A DNA stretch of 64,000 bases, from the NCBI GenBank assembly GCA_947062675.1, contig CAMSQM010000001.1:1-64000 (forward strand), read 5' to 3'. Source of the stretch: an uncultured Roseburia sp. (GTDB lineage: Bacteria; Bacillota; Clostridia; Lachnospirales; Lachnospiraceae). The translations under genes and the position numbers were made by a program. How positions within the stretch are numbered: the first letter of the stretch is position 1; every line of letters begins with the position of its first letter. The notes under the pieces are model-generated. The model saw only the letters and a program-made list of their open reading frames with translations. It searched no databases and had not been told where the DNA came from. Positions 46,022 to 54,500 of the stretch are shown here, piece by piece.

Positions 46022-46225
46022 CATCTTTTATCAGATGCATGCGATAACTGGCAGTTCTATAGGTTTCATGCGAAAGAAGCGTGAGCAGATTGAAGAGCAT
46101 TTCAGATTATCAGCGTTTGATCCAGACCGCGAATGGATACCTGGCGGTGGGATTCTTTTAGACACGGTGAGGCGTGTCTGATTCTAACACAATTCGTTAT
46201 TTTCACACAGAAACCGGAGAAATAT
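46022..46225 (+). promoter_or_regulatory. Long leader of the Tad-like operon with hairpin and short ORF
   Basis: AGACACG (46160-46166) pairs with CGTGTCT (46173-46179). No T run follows. A 37-codon ORF (46068-46181, beginning MRKKREQ) has no clear ribosome binding site. I see no known riboswitch pattern, including cyclic-di-GMP class I. The length suggests post-initiation control, which is not shown. Confidence 0.35.
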
Positions 46226-46876
46226 ATGACAATTGCATTCTGGGGTGCAGGCGTGCAGAGTGGCACAAATGCAAACATGCGCGCAGTGGCGGCCGTGTTT
46301 TCCGACCTGTGTCCGGATATTCGTATCGGACTGTATACAGCGGGCGGAAAAGCAGGCGGTATCTGCCGAAATAAAAACTATAAAGGTAGTAACAAAGCCG
46401 CAGGACGGAAAGATTCGTCCGCGCTGGCAGATATCCGCTTTGTGGATTGTGGAAGTGGAATGAGCGGGGAGAAGCGTCGTATATTGCGGAAGGCAGAGAT
46501 TGTTGTCGTCAATATAAGGCAGGAGGAAGAAGAGATCCGGCGTTTTTTCCTTGAAGAATCACATCTTTTACCCGGAAGTCCGATTCTGATCGGTAATTAT
46601 TGCGGACAGTCAAAATTCAGCAGACGGTATCTGGAATGTGTATATCGTGCAGAGCCAGAGAAAGTATCGGTTCTTTCGAGAAATGTTGAATTTGAACAGG
46701 CGGCAGCCTGCGGCAGAGTATACCGTTTTGTGAAGAAGGAGAGCTGCGCCCCAAAAAATCTGCGAAATCAGCAGTTGCTTGAAGAGCTGAAAGGAATTTC
46801 GGGGCTGCTTTTGCGGAATGCAGAGACACTGTATGGCAGAGATGTGCCATGGAATAAAAATATAGAAAAACAATGA
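46226..46876 (+). CDS. TadZ/CpaE-like degenerate ParA protein
   Basis: 216 residues. The N-terminus IAFWGAGVQSGTNANM has the place and shape of a deviant Walker A of the MinD/ParA fold but lacks the Lys residues, as in many TadZ proteins. Later FVDCGSGM and VVNIRQEEEEI match the strand order of that fold. TadZ places Tad machinery at the cell pole and need not hydrolyse ATP. GGAGA before 46226 selects this start over upstream in-frame ATG 46133. It opens the Tad-like operon; the assignment rests on fold pattern and context. Confidence 0.6.
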   Translation: MTIAFWGAGVQSGTNANMRAVAAVFSDLCPDIRIGLYTAGGKAGGICRNKNYKGSNKAAGRKDSSALADIRFVDCGSGMSGEKRRILRKAEIVVVNIRQEEEEIRRFFLEESHLLPGSPILIGNYCGQSKFSRRYLECVYRAEPEKVSVLSRNVEFEQAAACGRVYRFVKKESCAPKNLRNQQLLEELKGISGLLLRNAETLYGRDVPWNKNIEKQ

Positions 46877-46897
46877 GAAGATAAAGGAGGACTTTGT

Positions 46898-47065
46898 ATG
46901 GAACAGGTAATGAAACATTATGGAAATGCAATTCTTGCGGTAATTGTGCTTATGGCACTCGGAGCAATTCTTGTCGCGGCGCTTTCTTCGGACGGATATG
47001 TCGCAACCGAGTTCAAAGGGGCACTGATGGACTTTTTCGATAATATGAATAAGCTGAAAAGTTAA
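46898..47065 (+). CDS. Small single-span protein, possible pilin-like subunit (55 aa)
   Basis: MEQVMKHYGNAILAV starts a 55-residue protein with one span (about 10-30) and a short polar tail ending NKLKS. AAAGGAGG at 46884-46891 is an excellent ribosome binding site. It has no G-xxxx-EY cleavage site of Flp pilins. Its first nine residues resemble those of two later genes of the operon (50272 and 50428). Confidence 0.75.
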   Translation: MEQVMKHYGNAILAVIVLMALGAILVAALSSDGYVATEFKGALMDFFDNMNKLKS

Positions 47066-47087
47066 GGCTGGGGATGAAGGAGAAAAT

Positions 47088-48152
47088 ATGCGGGAAGTAA
47101 TTACATTTGAACCGACAGCAGAGCAGTTCGGAATCTTCTGGAAATATCTTTCCTTAAAAGATGTAACCGATGTGGATTATAATGGCTCTGCGCTCTGGAT
47201 AACTGATTTAAAGAAAGGCAGATATCCCGCAAGGGAAGAGGTGACGGAACAGTTTCTCGATACGTTTACACACAATATTTCCAACTGTGTCAACCGGCAG
47301 TTTAATAATGCCAATAAAGTGCTGGAAGCCGATACGAAGGAGCTGCGCGTCAGTATTATCCACAATTCCGCGGCGGCATCCGGGACCAGTATCTGTATCC
47401 GCCGGTCTCCCTGTATTGTGCGCAGCAGTATTCAGAAAATGCTGGGAGAAGGGTATTGTCCGGAGGATATTTTAAAGCTTCTCATCAACTGTGTCGCTGC
47501 AGGAATGAATTTTGTGTTCGGCGGGGAGCCGGGAGCAGGAAAAACGGAGTGTGCAAAGTTTTTTATGCAGTTTATTCCGAAAGAGGAGAGAGTGATCACA
47601 ATTGAAGATTCACTGGAAATTCATTACAGTGATATTCATCCGGGAGCTGATGCGGTGGAACTTAGGATTGGTCCGGGATTCAGTTACACAGATGCCATCA
47701 AGGCGAGTCTCCGGCAGAATCCAAAATGGCTGATGCTTTCCGAGGCGCGGTCGGTGGAGGTGACATCCCTGCTGGAGCAGTGGAGCACAGGGGTAAACGG
47801 ATTTACCACGATCCATCTGGATGATGTGAGGAAGCTGCCGGACCGCATTCAGAATATGATGAATAATGTCAACGATGCAGACCGGATGGAGAACAGGATT
47901 TACCGGTATGTGGATGTGGGGATTTTAATCCGTTGTATTCATGAGCCGGGGGGAGGTACCAGAAGGTATATGGATCAGGTCTGTTTTTTCAGCAGGGAAG
48001 GAACGGAAAACCGGATTTATATGCTTGTAAAAGACGGGGAAATGATTTCCCGGGAACTTCCTCCGGAAATCCGGAAGCGCTTTGCTTTTGCGGGCATTAC
48101 AGAACCATTTTGCTGTGAGCACTGGCAGAGATATCTGAAAGAGGGGAAATAA
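47088..48152 (+). CDS. CpaF/TadA-type secretion ATPase
   Basis: 354 residues. Walker A GGEPGAGKTE is at about 144-153, an ITIEDSLEIHY Asp box follows, Walker B is WLMLSEARSVE, and the His box is FTTIHLDD. The N-terminal domain is shorter than in standard TadA. It should power assembly of pilins or secretion by the membrane protein next to it. The stop TAA overlaps an ATG at 48152 (see the slippery site). Confidence 0.88.
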   Translation: MREVITFEPTAEQFGIFWKYLSLKDVTDVDYNGSALWITDLKKGRYPAREEVTEQFLDTFTHNISNCVNRQFNNANKVLEADTKELRVSIIHNSAAASGTSICIRRSPCIVRSSIQKMLGEGYCPEDILKLLINCVAAGMNFVFGGEPGAGKTECAKFFMQFIPKEERVITIEDSLEIHYSDIHPGADAVELRIGPGFSYTDAIKASLRQNPKWLMLSEARSVEVTSLLEQWSTGVNGFTTIHLDDVRKLPDRIQNMMNNVNDADRMENRIYRYVDVGILIRCIHEPGGGTRRYMDQVCFFSREGTENRIYMLVKDGEMISRELPPEIRKRFAFAGITEPFCCEHWQRYLKEGK

Positions 48153-48231
48153 TGAGGACAAAAAAGCCGGAAAAAAGCGGATATGGGAGAATCTCAGACT
48201 CCTGAATCCTAAGAACCTGGAAAAGGAGGTG
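48152..48231 (+). other. Frameshift site ahead of the TadB/C-like gene
   Basis: ATG 48152 overlaps the ATPase stop and reads M-R-T-K-K, then closes at a TGA at 48203-48205. At 48160-48166 the sequence is A-AAA-AAG in that frame, the slippery heptamer used by dnaX. GAGGGG lies about 13 bases upstream. A -1 slip would continue as AGKKRIWENLRLLNPKNL and join the next frame with no stop. A real indel in the A6 run (7 A would restore frame) or a sequence error are alternatives. Confidence 0.6.
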
Positions 48232-49701
48232 TATGTTTACGGATATCATTTTTCCTGGAAATCACATGCGCTGCTGATGACCGGGACACTGGCCGGAATC
48301 AGTGCGGTGGGGATACTGTTTCAGCTTAAGGCGGTATATTTTACGGTGATAGTGGCAGCGGTGGCCTGCGTGCTTCCAGTCCTTGTGCTGGATATGTACC
48401 GGAAAATGTATGAACAGAAGCGATTTGGGGATGCGGCAGCTTATATGGAGCAGATGCTGTATTCTTTTCAGAAGACGGGAAAAGTGATCAGCGCGCTGAA
48501 GGAAACGAGGGAGATTTTCGACGACGGACAGATGCGGAAAACGCTGGATGAAGCGGTTTTTCATCTGGAGGCGGGAAAAACGGGACATCGTGAGGGGATC
48601 CTGAAGGAAAGTCTGCAAATTATAGAGCAGTCTTATGGGTGTACGAAAATACACATGGTACATGATCTGCTTGAGAATGCGGAGGAATACGGAGGAAATG
48701 TCGAGGATTCTATTCTGCTTGTCCTGGAGGATATAGAGCGCTGGAAACAGAGAGGATACCATCTTCATGCGGAAAAAAAGCGAAGCCATACGGACAATGT
48801 GATTTCGATTGTTGTCGCGACAATTTTGTGCGCAGTTTCTCTGTATGTGCTGGATGCGATGAAACAGATGTTTTCGGTGAAAGATTCATCTGACATATTC
48901 CAGATTCGTCTGATACAGGCATCATCTGTTCTTTTCATTTTGTTTTTATTGCATGTGTTTGTAAAAAGCGCGAGAAATCTGACGGACGACTGGCTCTGGG
49001 ATACAGCATTTCATGAGACGGATTATATTCTCAGGAGTTATGAGCGGGTTACGGGATATAATGCAAAAATGGAGCGGAAGAAAAGCAGTCTGATTGCGAT
49101 ACCGTTTTTTCTGATGATGGGAATTGCTTTTTTTGCAGGTAAACATACAGCCTGTCTGCTTCTGCTGTTGCTGGCAGTATTTCTTCAGTCTCAGCACAGG
49201 ACAGGATATCATCTTGCGAGAAGGGATGTGACAGAGGCGCTGTATCTGGCTCTGCCGCAGTGGCTTATGGGAATGGCTCTGCTGCTCCAGAATAATAATG
49301 TACAGGTATCTGTCACAAAATCTATTGCGGATGCGCCTCCGGTACTCCACAGAGAGCTGCAGCAACTGCTGGAGAGGCTTCGGCAGACACCGGGAAAGCT
49401 GCAGGCCTACACAGGCTTCTGCGGAAGCTTCGACCTCCCAGAGGTTTCGAGCTGCATGAAAATGCTCCATGCAGTTTCGGAAAATGGTACAGGTAATGTG
49501 CGTTCCCAGATGGGGCATCTGCTTGAGCGCGTTGCCAGGATACAGGGAATGGCAGATGACATCACAAATGAAAAAATTGCATTCCGGATGAAAATGCTCT
49601 TTTCCTATCCGGTAGTTGCCGCCACGGTAAAACTGTTGCTGGATCTGACTGTGGGAATGGTGCTTATGCTTCAGTTGCTGGGAAGTGCGGGAGGAGTATA
49701 A
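48229..49701 (+). CDS. TadB/TadC-like inner-membrane platform protein
   Basis: 490 residues from the first in-frame start-type codon. Hydrophobic spans lie near 13-50, 200-222, 237-258 and 295-320, with two at the end. The two helical cytosolic regions (about 60-190 and 340-460) resemble the two T2SSF domains of TadB and TadC, here perhaps fused. GTG 48229 sits inside its own AAAAGGAGGTG ribosome site, so it cannot be a normal start. The frame is open and looks coding upstream (RLLNPKNLEKEV), which points to an N-terminus supplied by ATG 48152 through a -1 shift. Confidence 0.75.
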   Translation: MYVYGYHFSWKSHALLMTGTLAGISAVGILFQLKAVYFTVIVAAVACVLPVLVLDMYRKMYEQKRFGDAAAYMEQMLYSFQKTGKVISALKETREIFDDGQMRKTLDEAVFHLEAGKTGHREGILKESLQIIEQSYGCTKIHMVHDLLENAEEYGGNVEDSILLVLEDIERWKQRGYHLHAEKKRSHTDNVISIVVATILCAVSLYVLDAMKQMFSVKDSSDIFQIRLIQASSVLFILFLLHVFVKSARNLTDDWLWDTAFHETDYILRSYERVTGYNAKMERKKSSLIAIPFFLMMGIAFFAGKHTACLLLLLLAVFLQSQHRTGYHLARRDVTEALYLALPQWLMGMALLLQNNNVQVSVTKSIADAPPVLHRELQQLLERLRQTPGKLQAYTGFCGSFDLPEVSSCMKMLHAVSENGTGNVRSQMGHLLERVARIQGMADDITNEKIAFRMKMLFSYPVVAATVKLLLDLTVGMVLMLQLLGSAGGV

Positions 49702-50037
49702 ATGAAACATGTGATCGGGGCGTATTGTACGCTGACTATATTGATGCTCAATCTTTTTTTGTGTATTGCGGTACTCACAGTAAGCGGAGATGTGGCTGTG
49801 GCGCGGGAGTACAAGGCGGCTGTCGTTGCCGAACTGGAAAACAGCAATTTTAATCCAATGGTTGTAGAAAGCTGCAGACAGGAAGCACAAATGCGCGGAT
49901 ATACTCTTACGGTAGAGAATTGTATTTATGATGAATATGATGATATCTGTACGGCGGAGGTGATACTGGAATATAAATATCAGATTCCACTGCTGGGTAT
50001 TTCGCGCACGAAGGTGACGAAGGGAATAGCGAGATAA
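49702..50037 (+). CDS. Small membrane-anchored pseudopilin-like protein (111 aa)
   Basis: 111 residues with an N-terminal span (about 5-28) and a soluble part of about 80. One span plus a small outside domain fits a minor pilin of the TadE type, but no sequence motif confirms it. C56-C74 or nearby Cys could form a disulfide. GGGAGGAG lies just before the ATG, which touches the stop of the previous gene. Confidence 0.65.
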   Translation: MKHVIGAYCTLTILMLNLFLCIAVLTVSGDVAVAREYKAAVVAELENSNFNPMVVESCRQEAQMRGYTLTVENCIYDEYDDICTAEVILEYKYQIPLLGISRTKVTKGIAR

Positions 50038-50142
50038 GGAATACGGATCTGTGTGCGCACAAAAAGAAATGAGGATCGGAAGCTGCTGGAATCTGTGTAT
50101 TATGACCTAGCACAAAAAGAAGTGCAGAAATGGAGGTGGTAA

Positions 50143-50256
50143 ATGAGCTTTGAAATAATCACAGGAGAATTTGGGGAGGCGTTTCTGGGACTTCTGGCAG
50201 GCGGTGCAGCAGCTGGTATGCTGGTATATCTGCTGGATTATGTGTCCCGCATCTGA
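50143..50256 (+). CDS. Tiny membrane protein (37 aa)
   Basis: 37 residues starting MSFEIITGEFGEAFLG with one Gly/Ala-rich span (LLAGGAAAGMLVYLL). GGAGG seven bases before the ATG supports translation. Its place between Tad-like genes suggests a subunit or chaperone; no homology is recognised. Confidence 0.6.
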   Translation: MSFEIITGEFGEAFLGLLAGGAAAGMLVYLLDYVSRI

Positions 50257-50271
50257 AAAAGGGGGTCAGGA

Positions 50272-50418
50272 ATGGAACATATTGTGGAGCATTATGGGAC
50301 TGGATTTCTGCAGCTGATATCCGGAGTGCTGCTGATTGCATTGTATTTTTCTTTTCTGAATCCGGGCGGGGTTTTGAGTGATATAGTCGGATGCTATATA
50401 AATGGAATTTGCGGATAG
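50272..50418 (+). CDS. Tiny single-span protein (48 aa), paralogue of the 55-aa protein
   Basis: 48 residues starting MEHIVEHYGTGFLQL with one span (about 12-32) and a short tail ending NGICG. The N-terminus matches the pattern ME-xx-xx-HYG of the 55-residue protein at 46898. GGGGGT lies before the ATG. Probable small subunit of the same structure. Confidence 0.65.
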   Translation: MEHIVEHYGTGFLQLISGVLLIALYFSFLNPGGVLSDIVGCYINGICG

Positions 50419-50427
50419 GAGAGGATT

Positions 50428-50913
50428 TTGAAACAGATAGCTGAGATATACGGAAAATTTCTGCTGGATGCAGTTCTGGCAGTGAGTCTGCTACTGTTTG
50501 TATTCTGTGGCATGACGGATACAGAGGGGAACAAAGGTATTTTTGCCATAATCGGGGCACATCTGGATGTGACAGGTACAGAAGATACGGTCAGCAATGA
50601 ATTTGCAGTATTTCAGGAGGAGGCTAAGAGGAAGCCGCCGGTGATATTGTATGTGGATTCAGGGATGATCTATACCGGGAGACACATTTTTTCGGATTTT
50701 ATCAGGGCAGAAGACAACGAGGGAAGGGAATTGTCTGTACGGCTGCTCGGGGTCTGGAAACCACAGGAGGAATTTGAGGCGGTTTTGCCGGCTGTCGGGG
50801 AAGTGGAATTTTCCAGCCCTGGAATTTACCGTCTAAAGGTCACTGCGAAGGATGACAGAAACAGAAGAACAATAAGTGTGATTCAGATACCAGTCAATCA
50901 GAGGAGGGAATAA
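50428..50913 (+). CDS. Membrane-anchored protein with Ig-like (DUF5011-type) domain
   Basis: 161 residues. It starts with TTG (MKQIAEIYGKFLLDAV), and its first residues share the x-YG pattern of the small proteins. One span covers about 11-29. The outside part (about 70-158) has PPVILYV, IRAEDNEGRELSVR and SPGIYRLKVTAKDDRN, the strand pattern of DUF5011-like Ig folds. GGAGAGG sits four bases before the TTG. Possibly a minor pilin carrying an adhesive domain; inferred. Confidence 0.65.
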   Translation: MKQIAEIYGKFLLDAVLAVSLLLFVFCGMTDTEGNKGIFAIIGAHLDVTGTEDTVSNEFAVFQEEAKRKPPVILYVDSGMIYTGRHIFSDFIRAEDNEGRELSVRLLGVWKPQEEFEAVLPAVGEVEFSSPGIYRLKVTAKDDRNRRTISVIQIPVNQRRE

Positions 50914-50914
50914 A

Positions 50915-51523
50915 TTGAAAAATGCAGTTATGATTTTCGTCAGTGTGATAGTAGGAATATTTACTCTGGCAGTGATTATGACGATTCTGGGACGAATGAA
51001 CCGGAGCACAGAGCTTAAAAGCAGCCTTTCGACAGTTATGGAGAAAACCGTCACGCATATGATGACTGAGAATCGTCAGCAGACGGACACCAGCGGCGAA
51101 GTTGTGGCTGAGAGTATGGAAATGCTCTCTGTTGCAACGGACGCGGATTCCGGTATAACACTTCAGGTGATGAAGGCAGATCTGAAAAAGGGGATTCTGG
51201 CAGTTCGTGTACAGGAGGAATTCCGGCAGCTGAACGGGAGTACAGGTGTGGAAGAATGGGACAGGACGATTCTCTGGGACAGATGTGAGATACAGGAGCC
51301 AGAGTATTTCAGTGTACGGTTTTACCGGACAAAGGAGGAAATGAACCGCGGAGGGGACTGCTATAAAAAATTTCTGATCCGTGGGGGAGACAGGATCCGG
51401 ATGCCGGAAGAGCCCGGTTCTGCAGCAGAAGGGTTTCTGGGCTGGAAAGATGTTAACGATTATATTGCAGATTTCTCTCTGCCAGTAGAGCAGGAGAGGG
51501 TATATTATGCGCAGTGGGGATAA
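50915..51523 (+). CDS. Membrane-anchored protein ending in an InlB-repeat-like motif
   Basis: 202 residues with a TTG start after GAGGAGGG. A span covers about 4-26; the rest should be outside. The end reads GFLGWKDVNDYI ... YYAQWG, the GW and YAQW hallmarks of InlB B-repeat/Flg_new domains that build the next protein. It overlaps that gene by 17 bases, so the two are translated together. Confidence 0.65.
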   Translation: MKNAVMIFVSVIVGIFTLAVIMTILGRMNRSTELKSSLSTVMEKTVTHMMTENRQQTDTSGEVVAESMEMLSVATDADSGITLQVMKADLKKGILAVRVQEEFRQLNGSTGVEEWDRTILWDRCEIQEPEYFSVRFYRTKEEMNRGGDCYKKFLIRGGDRIRMPEEPGSAAEGFLGWKDVNDYIADFSLPVEQERVYYAQWG

Positions 51524-54500
51524 ATGGAAAGGAATGAGAGAAAACAGACGGCGGGGAAAAATGATACGGACAGTTGCTCTGCTTCTGTTTTTAGGTGTGC
51601 TCCTGTCAGGGGGAAAGGAGCTTAGAGCGTCCCAGGATGCGGTGATGGCTGGCAGGGTGGGGTATTTTACGGTAAAGATTGACGGGGACCGGCAGACCAG
51701 GATGAAAATAAAGGTGGATTATGCTTCGACCGATGAGAGCAGACCGCAAAAGGTGAAATTATCTGTTGTTGCCGGAGAGACTGTGAATAATCATAAACTG
51801 ACAATCCGGAAAGTATCGGAAACCAGACAGGGATCAACTCAGGATGTGAGCAAAGCATACAGGGATGAAAACGGCAGGTATGTTACAGGAACGAACAGTA
51901 GTGGCGGGCTTATTTACAAAACAGCTAATTATGTGGTATTTACGGTACAATTTTCTTATGAAAGAGAAGCGTATACGTATGCGTCCGGACGCAGGGAGGT
52001 CTGCAATGTGGATAACCGGTTTAACAGTACTGTATATGATGAAAAAGACGGATGGATGAATAAGGGAAGCGAGACGCTCAGCAGAAAGGTTTATCACGCA
52101 CCCAGGTCAGAAACATTTTCCATGCAGGTCAATTTATCCCAGACAGGAATTTACAGTACAAACGCCCCGCATTTCGATAATACGGTGGAAGGGGTTTATG
52201 TTGTTGATCTTGATCACCCGGGACTGATGGTCAGTTATGATGCCAACGGAGCGACCGGAGGGGCGGTCACGGGGAGTAAAAAAATTGTGTACAACAATAG
52301 CGCTGACCTTCACAATTTTTCCACATTCGGACTGGTGAAAACCGGATTCCGGAGAAAGGATGGTGCGGAATGGAATACAAAGGAAGACGGGACAGGGAAG
52401 GCTTTTGATCAGGATAAAGGGTATGAGGCGACTGCTTACAGAGACTTTGCTGATGGGACAGAATTTACATCAAAATCTGTGACAATGTATGCACAATGGA
52501 TTACAGGAACTCCTGTTCCTGAGTATGGTACGATTACGTACCATGGAAACGGTGGCGTGTGCACAGTGGATCAGCAGACAGAGGAGATCAGATCTCCGTC
52601 TGATTATGTGCAGCTGAAAAATATCAATGGAGGGGAAGTGTTTCACACAGATTCCGGACTGATGTGGGATGGTTTCTGGTATCCTTCACCTGTGAGATCT
52701 GCGGATGACAGATACCGGTTCGGAGAATATTATCATCTGACAGAGAGCGTGACGCTGTATGCTGGGTGGATCCCGAAAGAATATGATGTAATCTACGAGC
52801 CGAACGGGGGAGAGGGAAGACGCGCGGTTCAGCGCTGTGACCGGGGTGGAAATTACCGGTTTTATGATCCGTATGAGGATTGTGGATTTACCGCACCTGC
52901 GGGGAAGCGTTTTATCGGCTGGGGAATCAGTCGTGCTAAACCGTATTATAGTGCAGGGGGGATGTTTTCTGATAATCTTGTGGGTACAGACAGAACATCC
53001 ATGATACTGTATGCGATCTGGGGAAATGATTATCAGGTTGTTTATCTGCAGGATACGGGGGAACTCTGGGATCCCGGAAATCCGACAGGAAGCCTGGATA
53101 CAGGAACAGACGGGATAACATTTCCGGACGGCTTTATCAGCAGGATTAATCAGACAAAAGTTTATGTGGCAGGAAAAGAGAGAACGCTGAAGTTTCTCGG
53201 TGCGTCACAGCATGAATATGGAAATATTTATACGATATTTTCCGGAAACGGGCTGAGCAGGAAAGGTTATTTTTTTGCAGGCTGGGCAGGAACACCGAGA
53301 GAGCTGGAGAGTAAACTGCAGCAGCAGGGCATACTGAATTATGACGGAAACTATGTGAAAGTGCCGTCAATGAAGGAACTGAAGCGGGTCCTCAGCAGTT
53401 GTGTGTATCTGGAAGGAGGAAAGCAGTTTCAGGATCTGCCGATGATATATGGACATTCCGTATATTCATATGAAGATGGGCAGAAAATGCATCAGGTAGT
53501 GCCGCTTTTTGCACAGTGGATACCGGTTCCGGGGGAATATACCGTCACATTTCGTCCTAATGGTGCATATGGTACGGATTATGTTATGAAATGTAGTTAC
53601 TGGCAGGCGTATGGATTTCCGGGAATACCGCAGGAATGGCGTACGCAGGGAATATTTTCAGGCTGGAAGAGAAGTGGAGAGGGGAATGGACGTATCTTTG
53701 AGCCGGGAGAAGTGTTCCAGGATATGGGAACAGCGGTTTTTGATGCACAATGGACAGATCAGTATACAATCCGGTTTGATGCAAACGGAGGGAACGGGAA
53801 TATGGAGGATATGCAGCTTTCGATAAACGGAAGGGGTGAGCTTGCAGAAAATCGTTTCCTGCTCCGCGGATGTGAATTTGAGGGCTGGAATACAAGGGCG
53901 GACGGAAGTGGAAAAAGTTTCCGGAATAAGCAGCTGGTGCGATACAGCGATTTTGAAACGGAGGGGGATACGGTCGTACTGTATGCGCAGTGGAAAGGCC
54001 CCTATACTGTGACTTATTGTCTTAACAATGGAAGCAAAATTGAGCGGGAGTTTCAGTATGAATACGGAATGTCGTGCAGCATCAGAGAGCCGGAGGAGGT
54101 ATTTCCCGGGTGTACAATGGGGAGGCAGCGGTTTCTGGAATGGAATACGACGGCAGATGGAACGGGAAAAGCATGGAAACCTGCAGATGTTTACGGGAAA
54201 ATGCAGCCTCTCACTCTGTATGCGGTCTGGATACAAACCCACACGATTACCCTGCATGCCGGTAAAGGAATTGAATCTGTAACCGGAACAGGAGAATATG
54301 AGACGGGAACCACAGTGACGGTTTCGGCAAATGTAAAACCGGGATATCACTGGAACCACTGGACAGGCACTTATTCGTCCGGGATGATGGTATTTCAGTT
54401 CAGAATGCCGTCGCAGGATGTGGATATGACGGCAGAGGGGGAGGCAAATCAATACACGATCCGGTTTGACCCGGACGGGGGCATGGAATTATCACATATT

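Noticed and set aside
46022-46225. Cyclic-di-GMP riboswitch in the Tad-like leader
   Set aside because: I looked for the conserved GEMM-I core and receptor loop and did not find them; only one short hairpin is clear.
50053-50142. GTG-started 29-codon ORF after the 111-residue protein
   Set aside because: It is in frame with the previous gene beyond its TAA, has no ribosome site and no recognisable feature; it may be a remnant of a longer C-terminus.
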